Assembly (NCBI RefSeq): GCF_022095675.1
Contig: NZ_JAHYSG010000011.1
Coordinates: 103,778-167,777 of the forward strand
Length of the DNA: 64,000 nt
Direction: 5' to 3'
Origin: Dactylosporangium sp. AC04546
GTDB taxonomy: Bacteria > Actinomycetota > Actinomycetes > Mycobacteriales > Micromonosporaceae
Shown here: piece after piece, positions 49,859 through 57,393 of the stretch
How the letters are laid out: every line of letters begins with the position of its first letter
Numbering within the stretch: the first letter of the stretch is position 1
Notes under the pieces: model-generated
Database searches by the model: none
The model's input: only the letters and a program-made list of their open reading frames with translations
Told to the model about the DNA's origin: nothing
Position numbers and translations under genes: made by a program

Positions 49859-51382
49859 ATGACCATCGTTGGAATAGATCTGGGCACCACCTACTCGGCG
49901 GTCGGGTTCGTCAACGATCTGGACAAGCCGCAGACGATCCTCAACCGCGACGGCGAACCGACCACCCCTTCCGTCGTCCTGTTCCAGGACGACGCCCCGC
50001 TGGTGGGAACGATGGCCAAACGGTCCGCAGCGACCGCGCCGCTGGACGTGGTGCAATTCGTGAAGCGGCAGATGGGCGATCCCGCGTACCGGTTCGAGGC
50101 GAGCAACGGTGGCCAGTACCGCGCCGAAGAGGTGTCAGCCTTCATCCTCCGCCGGCTCAAGGAGGACGCCGAGGAGTTCCTGGGCCGGCCGGTCACCCAG
50201 GCGGTCGTCACCGTCCCCGCGTACTTCGACACCGCCCGGCGCAAGGCGACCCAGGACGCGGGGATGATCGCCGGACTTGAAGTGGTGCGGGTTCTCAACG
50301 AGCCGACGGCGGCCGCGCTGGCGTACGGCATCGGCGCCGATACGGCGAGCACGTTCCTGGTGTACGACCTGGGCGGCGGCACCTTCGATGTGACCGTCAT
50401 GCGGGCCGACGACGGCGAACTGAGGGTCATGGCCATCGAGGGCGACCGCAACCTGGGCGGCTTCGACTTCGACAACGTCCTGATGAAGCTGATCAACGAT
50501 CGCGTCATGGGCGACGGTGGCGCCGACCTGTTCAACGACGAGCAGGCCACCGCGATGCTCCGAGAACGGGCCGAACTCGCCAAGCACAGCCTGACGACCG
50601 TGGAGCGGGCCCGAGTTGTGCTCACCGCCGGCGGACGAAACCACAACGTCGTGGTGACCCGGGCCGAATTCGAGGAAGCGGCCCAAGGCCTGCTGAACCG
50701 GACGCGCGGGTTGACCGAGATCGCGCTCGATGACGCCGGGCTGACGTGGGCCGGCATCGACAAGGTCCTCCTGGTCGGCGGCTCCACCCGGATGCCGATG
50801 GTGCGCCGCATGGTGGAGGCCGAGGCCGGTAAGCCGGTCGAACGCGGCATCAACCCCGACGAACTGGTCGTGCTCGGCGCAGCCGTGCAGGCCCGGCTGG
50901 AGGAGGCCTCCCGCCAACCGGGCGCGGTCGCACCGGTGATCGATGGCCGGACGATTCCGCCGGTGGCCGAGGCTACGTCGCACGGCCTCGGCACGCTGGC
51001 CCGCAACCCGGTCACCGGCCGGATGGAGAACACCGTGATCATCCCACGCAACAGCCGCATCCCGGCGCAGCGGCAGGAGTTCTTCAGCACCGTGGTGGAC
51101 AACCAGGAGCAGGTTGCCGTCGAGATCACCCAGGGGGACGACATTGACCCCGAAGGCGTGCAGATCCTGGACACCAAGGTCGTCAAGTTGCCCTCCTATG
51201 CGGCCGGCGCGCCCATCGCCGTCACCTACGCCTATGACATCGACCAGACCGTCTTCGTCGAAGTCACCGACCTGACGGCGCAGCGGTCGCTTGGCACGTT
51301 CGAGATCTACGCCCCGCAGAACTTCTCGGAACAGGAGTTGACCGACTCCGCCCGCCGCCTTACCAACGTCGGCGTGCAGTAG
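49859..51382 (+). CDS. Hsp70 (DnaK-like) chaperone, short form
   Basis: A 507-residue Hsp70. The ATPase domain is complete: GIDLGTTYSAVG, VVTVPAYFDTARRKATQDAG, LVYDLGGGTFDVTVM, LLVGGSTRMPMV. The substrate-binding beta sandwich is present (HGLGTLARNPVTGRMENTVI, IPRNSRIPAQRQEFFSTVVD). The C-terminal helical lid is missing: DnaK proteins are about 610-640 residues, so a hundred or more residues are absent. The next two genes encode its J-domain and GrpE-type partners, which makes a dedicated Hsp70 machine separate from the housekeeping one. It starts with ATG at 49859. Confidence 0.9.
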   Translation: MTIVGIDLGTTYSAVGFVNDLDKPQTILNRDGEPTTPSVVLFQDDAPLVGTMAKRSAATAPLDVVQFVKRQMGDPAYRFEASNGGQYRAEEVSAFILRRLKEDAEEFLGRPVTQAVVTVPAYFDTARRKATQDAGMIAGLEVVRVLNEPTAAALAYGIGADTASTFLVYDLGGGTFDVTVMRADDGELRVMAIEGDRNLGGFDFDNVLMKLINDRVMGDGGADLFNDEQATAMLRERAELAKHSLTTVERARVVLTAGGRNHNVVVTRAEFEEAAQGLLNRTRGLTEIALDDAGLTWAGIDKVLLVGGSTRMPMVRRMVEAEAGKPVERGINPDELVVLGAAVQARLEEASRQPGAVAPVIDGRTIPPVAEATSHGLGTLARNPVTGRMENTVIIPRNSRIPAQRQEFFSTVVDNQEQVAVEITQGDDIDPEGVQILDTKVVKLPSYAAGAPIAVTYAYDIDQTVFVEVTDLTAQRSLGTFEIYAPQNFSEQELTDSARRLTNVGVQ

Positions 51383-51409
51383 CCGCCGCATCAGTCCCCG
51401 GAGTACCGC

Positions 51410-52603
51410 ATGACTATCGACAGCACCCGCTTCGTCGACTTCTACAACCTGTTGGGCGTCGCGCCCGACGCGAGCGCGGCGGACATCAAGACCGCGATCA
51501 AAGAGAAGCGACGGACGTTCAACGCCCGGCAGAGCCACCCCGAGCCAAAGACGCGCGCCCACGCCGAGCAGGTCATGCGCGACCTCGACGAGGCCGAACG
51601 GACGCTGCTGCACGCCGAGCGGCGTCGCGAGTACGACCGGCATCGCCCCGCGCGGCAGGCCCAGGCGCAGGCCGTGGTCCCGTCCAGCGCGCCCAGCGCT
51701 GTGGGCGACTGGGAGGACCGCGCGCGGCACTTCCTCGACAACGACAACCCCCTCGCCGCACACCGGGTCGCCCAGGAGTGGGTAACCTCAGCGCCTGGCA
51801 ACTCGACCGCATGGACGGTACGCGGCCAAGCGTCGGCGCTGATCGGCAACTTCCAGGACGCCGAGTACGAACTGGCCGAAGCTAGCCGGCTCTCGCCCGC
51901 TGAGGCGTTCCCGAGTTACCTGCTCGGCGAGGTGTACGCCGCGCAGGAGAAGTGGAAGAGCGCGCTCAACCAGTACGACAAGGCACTCGCGATGGAGCCG
52001 GAAAACCCGGTGTACGGCACCAGCAAAGCGCGGCTGTTCCTGGCCAACGACAAGCCGAAGGCGGCGGTCAAGATCATGGAGCCGATCGTCAAGCGGTTCC
52101 CCGAAGACCAGGTGTTCAAGTATCACCTCGCAATGGCGTACCACGACGCCGCACTCGAAGAACTGCCGCAACTGCCGAACGGTGGTCACATCTGGACGTC
52201 CGAGGAGCAGATCCAGGGACTCGAACGGGCGGCGACGAGAATCGACCGGCTCAAGTGCAAGGACAGCGACGTTCGGGAGGCGGCGTCGAGTCTGCGGAAG
52301 TTCGCGGCGGAGGGCCGGGAGATCCGGTGGGACACCGCGGCGCCCAACCTGTACGTCGGACTCGGCGTCACCATCTTCATCTTCGCCTGCGCCGGGTGCT
52401 TCAACACGACCGAAAGCTTCGGCGCCGCGATCTTCCTCGGCCTGCTCATCGGCGGTGGCGCGGCCTTCGGACTGTTCGCGGCGGTGCGCCGCAAGCCGGC
52501 GTGGAAGCTCGCCGAGCAGGCGCTCGGCAAAGGCAACCTGACGCAGCAGATGCAGGACGTAGGCAACCGTGTGGGTCTGTTCGCCGGGCGGTTCCTCGGA
52601 TGA
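51410..52603 (+). CDS. J-domain/TPR membrane protein, cofactor of the adjacent Hsp70
   Basis: A 397-residue protein. The N-terminus is a J domain (FYNLLGVAPDASAADIKTAI ... EAERTLLHAERRREYDRHRP) in which the HPD loop reads HPE (residues 43-45). TPR-like repeats follow (about 105-235: LAAHRVAQEWVTSAPGNST, AEAFPSYLLGEVYAAQEKW, NPVYGTSKARLFLANDKPKA). Two membrane helices lie near 315-360 (LYVGLGVTIFIFACAGCF, FGAAIFLGLLIGGGAAFGLF), then a short basic tail. It should recruit the Hsp70 to the membrane and clients. The Asp to Glu change in HPD could weaken stimulation of ATPase activity. ATG at 51410 follows GGAG. Confidence 0.85.
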   Translation: MTIDSTRFVDFYNLLGVAPDASAADIKTAIKEKRRTFNARQSHPEPKTRAHAEQVMRDLDEAERTLLHAERRREYDRHRPARQAQAQAVVPSSAPSAVGDWEDRARHFLDNDNPLAAHRVAQEWVTSAPGNSTAWTVRGQASALIGNFQDAEYELAEASRLSPAEAFPSYLLGEVYAAQEKWKSALNQYDKALAMEPENPVYGTSKARLFLANDKPKAAVKIMEPIVKRFPEDQVFKYHLAMAYHDAALEELPQLPNGGHIWTSEEQIQGLERAATRIDRLKCKDSDVREAASSLRKFAAEGREIRWDTAAPNLYVGLGVTIFIFACAGCFNTTESFGAAIFLGLLIGGGAAFGLFAAVRRKPAWKLAEQALGKGNLTQQMQDVGNRVGLFAGRFLG

Positions 52604-53085
52604 GCGAGCCGACCGACCTGCAGATGCTGACCCAGGAGGTGGCCGGACTGCGCGACCTGTTCCAGCGGCGCCTGCTCGAGGACCGGGACAAGCGCCGGCT
52701 CTACGAGGAGCTGTACGAACTCGTCGGCAACGTCCGGCAGGACCTCGGGCGACAGTTCGTCGCCCCGGTCGCCCGGGACCTGCTGCTGCTGCTCGATCGG
52801 CTGGCCACCGCCCGCTCGAACGGCGCCGACCCGGCCGACGTGCTCGACTCGGTGCGGGCCGAGGTCACGGAGATTCTCGCCCGGCGCGACATCACGCCGT
52901 TCGCCTCCGAGAACGAGCGGTTCGATCCGCAGTATCACGAGGCAACCGGCCAGGCCGTCACCTCCGACGAGCGCGACGGGTGCGTTGTACGCGAGATCCG
53001 GCCGGGCTGGCGGATCGGGCAGTCGCTGCTCCGCCCGGCCCGGGTGGTGGTCGGGGTCCGCTCCGGTGCCACCGGTCATGCCTGA
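52600..53085 (+). CDS. GrpE-like nucleotide exchange factor
   Basis: A 161-residue protein. ATG at 52600 overlaps the stop of the J-domain gene (ATGA). A long N-terminal helix (LTQEVAGLRDLFQRRLLEDR) continues into LYEELYELVGNVRQDLGRQF and PVARDLLLLLDRLATARSNG, and a small beta head ends EIRPGWRIGQSLLRPARVVV, the GrpE signature end (GY.....LRPA.V.V). GrpE releases ADP from Hsp70. Its place between the J protein and FtsK-like protein shows the chaperone set belongs with the translocase. Confidence 0.85.
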   Translation: MSEPTDLQMLTQEVAGLRDLFQRRLLEDRDKRRLYEELYELVGNVRQDLGRQFVAPVARDLLLLLDRLATARSNGADPADVLDSVRAEVTEILARRDITPFASENERFDPQYHEATGQAVTSDERDGCVVREIRPGWRIGQSLLRPARVVVGVRSGATGHA

Positions 53086-55822
53086 CCGCGGCGCGGCGCG
53101 GGTGCGCCAGGCCAGCCCGACCGACGCCGCCGCCGAGCGGTTCCGTGCATCGACCGGGCGGGTGCGCGCGCTGCTCGACGCCGCCCACGCCGCCGCCCGG
53201 TTGCACGCCGCGGAAGAACGCCTGCGGCTCGACCGCACCGGCGGCGCGGAACTGCGGCAGGCTGTCACCGGAGCGGTCGCCCGCTGGGAACGGGCGCACG
53301 CCGAGGTCTGGGCCGCAGCCCGACAGTTGGCCGGGGCCCATGCGGACCAGGCAGGCTACCCCCGAGCGGATGGGACCGCCGGGCCGCTAGAAGTAGCCGG
53401 GCACGTGCGGATCGGCAGCGCGGATCGCACGCCACAGGGCGCCACTCATCTTCCGCCGCCGCCGGTACTACTGCCGTTGCTGGGCGAGCGCAACGTGCGC
53501 GTTGTCGGCCACGCCACCGCCCCCGCGGTCAACGGCCTACTGAAGACAATCATGTTGCGCGCGCTCGTTGCCACCGGCCCCGGCCAGCTCACGATTGCCC
53601 TCGTAGACCCGCGGCTGCGCGGACTGCATGCGCCGTTCGCGGTGCTCGGCCGCGGCGACGACCGGCTCATCGAGCCACCGGCAACCACCCGGCAGGAAGT
53701 AGAGGCGCTGGTCGCCCGGCTCGTCGCCGAGCACCAGCGCATCGCCGGCCTGGTCCGCGGCAAGGCGGACAGCCTCGCCGAGCTGTCCCGCCACACCGGC
53801 CTGCCCGTGGAACCGCACCGCCTCGTCGTGGCGCTCGACTTCCCCGACGCGTTCAGCGAGCAGGCCCAGACCGGCCTGCTGAGCCTGATGCGGGAAGGGC
53901 CGCGGTACGGGATCAGCGTCCTGCTGCAGCACGATTTGGCGCTCGACGTTGATGCACCGGCCGAGGTGCTGAGCGTGGGCACAGCCGTCACCTGGGCGGC
54001 TGCGCCGCACGTATCCATCCGGCTCGACAGTCCGCCCAGCGATGCGGAGGTGCATCGGCTCGCCGAGGAAGTCGTCAGGGCCGCACAGGCCGGCGCCGCT
54101 CCGGTACTGCCGCTGGAAGAACTGCTCGGCGACGCCGGTGCGGACGGACGCAGCGCCGCAGCGGGGATCACCGTGCCGATCGGTCGCGCCGGCCAAGAGA
54201 CCGTGGAGATCAGCCTTGGCGACTCGATTGTGCAGCGGCACAACATCCTGGTCACCGGTGCGGTCGGACAAGGCAAGTCAAACGTGCTGCAGGTGCTCGT
54301 CCATAGCTTGGTCGCCCGATACGGACCCGACGAGATCGAGCTGTACCTGCTGGATATGCGTGAAGGTGTCACGTTCTTCCCGCTGGCCGGCGCGGACGGG
54401 CGGGACTGGCTGCCGCACGCCCGGTTGGTCGGTGTTCAGGCAGATCGCGCATATGCCCTCTCGGTCGTCGAGCACCTCCTCGACGAGTTCACGGTCCGGG
54501 CCGAAGCGCTACGCCGGTACGACGGCACCTACCCGACATTCCGCGCCCGCGAACCAGATGCCCGAATGCCCCGCCTGGTGCTCGTCATCGACGAATTCCA
54601 GGTCCTTTTCGAGGAGCATGACGAGATCGCCGACCGGGCCGCCGCGCGCCTCGAGAAGCTGGTACGGATGGGCCGTGGGTTCGGCATCCACGTGGTGCTC
54701 GCCTCGCAGGGCGTCTCACACATTCCGGCGCTCGGCCCGAAGTCCGACATCGTGTTCGCACAGTTCCCGACCCGGCTCGCGCTGCGAAACTCACGCATCG
54801 AGTCGCAGGCCGCGCTCGACCAGCACAACGACGCGGCGGCGGAGCTGCGGTACCGCGGCGAGGCCGTCATCAATCACGGCTTCGGCAGGCGCGAGGACAA
54901 CCTGCGGTTCATCACGGCGTGGGCCAAGGAGGAGACGGTCACCGCGATCCGAACCGGAGCATGGAAGCGTTGGCATGCCGGACGCCGGCCGCCCGAGGTC
55001 TTCGACGGCCGTCACCGGCCCGGTCTTGCCGCGTTCACCGCCGAACTCCAGCGGCTGCGCCGCCACGCCGGCGTGAACCGTTCCGCGCTCCTCGGCCGGT
55101 CCGTCGCGTTCGGCGCCTCTGACGGCGCCGTGGTGCTCGGCCCGGAGCCGGGACGGCATCTGGCGATCATCGGCGCGGGCGAGGCATCGGCCGTCGGCAT
55201 GCTGCAAGCCGCCGCCGTGTCGTTGGCCCTCCAGCACCCGGCCGGCGACGCCGAGTTCACACTGCTCAACCTGCTCGACCCGGTGACGCACGGGGAGCCG
55301 ATGGCCGCGCTGGTGGATCTGCTGGGGTGGCTCGGGTTCGCCCCAGAGGTCCATCGCGGCCGCGAGTGCGGTGCGGCACTGGTCGCAGCGGCCGCCGCGG
55401 CGCGGGCAGGCAACGGCGGGGTGACGCGCTACGTCCTGGGCTTCGGCCTGGACCGCAGCGTGGACCTCGACCGCGCGGCGAACTTCGACGAGCCCGAGTC
55501 GCCCGGCGATGCGCTGCAGGCACTGCTCGCCGACGGTCCGAACCGCGGCACGCACCTGCTTGCCTGGTGGGCCAGCGCTGGCGCGTTCGGCCGGCAGCGC
55601 GGCTACGGCGACGCGACAATGCCGGCGAGCCTGGTCGCACTACGGATGGACGGCCGCAGCCTGATGGACCTCGTCGGCCCGGGCGTCGCCTGGGAAGGCG
55701 CGGACCACCGGGCGCTGCTGTGGGCACCGCGGGACACCGCCGGCCCACGGGTAATCGTCCCGGCCGCACCGCTGGACGCCCGGACGGCCCGCGCGATGCT
55801 CCGCACCGATTGGGACGGATGA
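53078..55822 (+). CDS. FtsK/SpoIIIE-type translocase ATPase
   Basis: A 914-residue cytoplasmic protein with ATG at 53078 overlapping the GrpE stop by eight bases. Three FtsK-type modules can be seen. The first (about 130-330) lacks Walker A. The second (about 365-650) is intact, with Walker A VTGAVGQGKSNVL near residue 395 and Walker B RLVLVIDEFQVLFE near 500, plus GRGFGIHVVLASQGVS. The third (about 675-900) is degenerate (LAIIGAGEASAVGMLQAAA). Three modules with one active resemble EssC/EccC of type VII secretion. No transmembrane segment is visible. It probably drives export or DNA movement for the neighbours. Confidence 0.8.
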   Translation: MPDRGAARVRQASPTDAAAERFRASTGRVRALLDAAHAAARLHAAEERLRLDRTGGAELRQAVTGAVARWERAHAEVWAAARQLAGAHADQAGYPRADGTAGPLEVAGHVRIGSADRTPQGATHLPPPPVLLPLLGERNVRVVGHATAPAVNGLLKTIMLRALVATGPGQLTIALVDPRLRGLHAPFAVLGRGDDRLIEPPATTRQEVEALVARLVAEHQRIAGLVRGKADSLAELSRHTGLPVEPHRLVVALDFPDAFSEQAQTGLLSLMREGPRYGISVLLQHDLALDVDAPAEVLSVGTAVTWAAAPHVSIRLDSPPSDAEVHRLAEEVVRAAQAGAAPVLPLEELLGDAGADGRSAAAGITVPIGRAGQETVEISLGDSIVQRHNILVTGAVGQGKSNVLQVLVHSLVARYGPDEIELYLLDMREGVTFFPLAGADGRDWLPHARLVGVQADRAYALSVVEHLLDEFTVRAEALRRYDGTYPTFRAREPDARMPRLVLVIDEFQVLFEEHDEIADRAAARLEKLVRMGRGFGIHVVLASQGVSHIPALGPKSDIVFAQFPTRLALRNSRIESQAALDQHNDAAAELRYRGEAVINHGFGRREDNLRFITAWAKEETVTAIRTGAWKRWHAGRRPPEVFDGRHRPGLAAFTAELQRLRRHAGVNRSALLGRSVAFGASDGAVVLGPEPGRHLAIIGAGEASAVGMLQAAAVSLALQHPAGDAEFTLLNLLDPVTHGEPMAALVDLLGWLGFAPEVHRGRECGAALVAAAAAARAGNGGVTRYVLGFGLDRSVDLDRAANFDEPESPGDALQALLADGPNRGTHLLAWWASAGAFGRQRGYGDATMPASLVALRMDGRSLMDLVGPGVAWEGADHRALLWAPRDTAGPRVIVPAAPLDARTARAMLRTDWDG

Positions 55823-56274
55823 TGACGTACCTCGCCGCGCTCAATGCGTACGGCCGCATCACGCAGTCGGTCGACGGCACCGCGGACCGGGTCCGCGCGG
55901 CGCAGGGCAAGGTCCGTGTCGCGGCGCAGGAGACCGAGGACGCGGCGCTGGCCCGGATGGACCGGCTGGCTCGTGACGTCGACCGGCGTTGCGCCGACGC
56001 GCGCACGCTGCTCGGCGGAGCCGCCGATCGGCTGCTCGGCAACGTTACTGACGGCCGACCGCCGGTTTCTGAGCCCGATCCGGAGGCGGCGCTCGCTGCG
56101 GCCTTCGCCCAGCACCGGCAGGACTACGAGGCGCTGTGCGCCGCCGTCGAAGCAGACCGCACCGTGCCCATCGCCGTCGAGCACCCGCCGCGCGCCGGCC
56201 CTCGATACGGACTGATCACGGTCCTTCTGATCGCAGTGCTGGCCATCGCCAGCATCGCCTACTTCACCGTCTAG
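55822..56274 (+). CDS. Small membrane-anchored helical protein
   Basis: A 150-residue protein. It has a helical region with TADRVRAAQGKVRVAAQETE and ARMDRLARDVDRRCADARTL, and a C-terminal membrane span (GLITVLLIAVLAIASIAYFTV). Two ATG codons (55819 and 55822) overlap the FtsK stop (ATGATGA), so either may start. Tail-anchored topology with a cytoplasmic helical head suits a membrane anchor or receptor for the FtsK-like ATPase. The family is unknown to me. Confidence 0.7.
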   Translation: MTYLAALNAYGRITQSVDGTADRVRAAQGKVRVAAQETEDAALARMDRLARDVDRRCADARTLLGGAADRLLGNVTDGRPPVSEPDPEAALAAAFAQHRQDYEALCAAVEADRTVPIAVEHPPRAGPRYGLITVLLIAVLAIASIAYFTV

Positions 56275-56289
56275 CGTTCGGAGAAACCC

Positions 56290-56550
56290 GTGAGTGATCT
56301 ACGCCAACTGAAGGGCCGGCTGGACCAGATCAGCCGGGACGCACAGAGCGCCGCCGGGAACCTCTCGGGCTTCAGCAGCCGGTTCAGCCGTCAGATCGGC
56401 GAGGTCGAGTCGAGCATCGGCGGCTCCGCCACCGGCACCGACAAGGACATGATCGCCACACTGCAGGGCGCCGAGAAGCAGGTGGCGCAGGCCGTTGCTG
56501 CGCTACAGCGGGTCGCGCAGGTTGCCAGCCGCTATGGCGCCTCACTGTAG
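56290..56550 (+). CDS. Small helical protein, WXG100-like size
   Basis: An 86-residue protein with GTG start behind a GGAG site. It reads DLRQLKGRLDQISRDAQSAA, then SGFSSRFSRQIGEVESSIGG, then KDMIATLQGAEKQVAQAVAA. It should fold as a helical hairpin, as in WXG100/ESX proteins, but the WXG turn is replaced by a GFSSRF-type loop. No signal peptide. Coming after an FtsK-type ATPase, it could be an exported helper of the type VII kind; this is inference. Confidence 0.65.
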   Translation: MSDLRQLKGRLDQISRDAQSAAGNLSGFSSRFSRQIGEVESSIGGSATGTDKDMIATLQGAEKQVAQAVAALQRVAQVASRYGASL

Positions 56551-56552
56551 CC

Positions 56553-57302
56553 GTGTCCGACCTGCACCAGCTCTGCGCGGCGCTGGGCAACACCTGCGCC
56601 GATGCCGACGCGCTAATCCAGAGTCTGGATCGTTTGCGGGTGCGCATGCGCACCATGTCCGCAGCGATCGCTCGCATCGCCACGGCAGGCGACGGCTCGG
56701 GCGCCCACGCTGCCCGGATGATGCAACTCGAACTGGCCGAGGCGATGCGCCGCTGCACGGATGCTGCTGCCGGCGTACAGCAGATGCAGCGGTTGGGGCG
56801 GCGGTTCATTGCCAGGGCTGTCGGCGGCAGCGGCATTACCCAGAACACCCGAGACCACGTCCTGGATGGGCATCTCACGCTGAAGATGGAGGGTGGTGAG
56901 CTGTCAGGATGGCTAAGCGGTGGGCATTTCCTCGGCGGGCGCTTCCGGCTGGATGAGCTCCACGTCGACCCAGCGAGCGGGGTGACCAAGGTGGGACGGC
57001 GCGACTTGACGCTATCGACGGAGGCACTGGCCGAACTGAACGAGATACTCGAGATCCTGATCGGGCACGGCCTGGAACATCCACCGAGCAAGGCAGCCGG
57101 CAGCACGTTCTACCCGCTCGGATGGACCCGCGAGGCGTGCGAGACTGCCTTCACGGCAGCGTGGAACGACCCGAACGGCACACGGACCGTTACCGACCGT
57201 GGAGGCCGGTGGTCCGGAAGTGCATACGGATTGCGAATTGACGGCTTCTTCGACCCGGACACCGGGGAATGCGTGTCAGCCTGGCCTGTGCTCACACGGT
57301 AG
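56553..57302 (+). CDS. Helical N-terminus fused to EndoU-like nuclease domain
   Basis: A 249-residue protein with GTG start, two bases after the previous stop. The first 95 or so residues are helical (SDLHQLCAALGNTCADADAL, AHAARMMQLELAEAMRRCTD), resembling the export head of LXG/WXG-type toxins. The C-terminal 140 residues match the bacterial EndoU pattern: DHVLDGHLTL, SGWLSGGHFLGGRF, GSTFYPLGWTREACETAF, GLRIDGFFDPDTGECVSAWP. The two His (HVLDGH and GGHF) fit the catalytic His pair. EndoU enzymes are RNA-cleaving toxins. No obvious immunity gene follows. The match is by pattern, not alignment. Confidence 0.6.
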   Translation: MSDLHQLCAALGNTCADADALIQSLDRLRVRMRTMSAAIARIATAGDGSGAHAARMMQLELAEAMRRCTDAAAGVQQMQRLGRRFIARAVGGSGITQNTRDHVLDGHLTLKMEGGELSGWLSGGHFLGGRFRLDELHVDPASGVTKVGRRDLTLSTEALAELNEILEILIGHGLEHPPSKAAGSTFYPLGWTREACETAFTAAWNDPNGTRTVTDRGGRWSGSAYGLRIDGFFDPDTGECVSAWPVLTR

Positions 57303-57349
57303 GCGAGATGAGCGGAACTCGGCCTGCCGGCCGCGGTTGGCCTCGTGTG

Positions 57350-57388
57350 GTGAAGCGCCGCCTCCGAATGGCGGGGACGGCGCTTCAC
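57350..57388. terminator. Terminator hairpin between the EndoU and phytase-like genes
   Basis: GTGAAGCGCCG (57350-57360) and its exact complement (57378-57388) enclose a 17-base spacer. It lies between convergent genes. Confidence 0.7.
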
Positions 57389-57393
57389 TCGCG

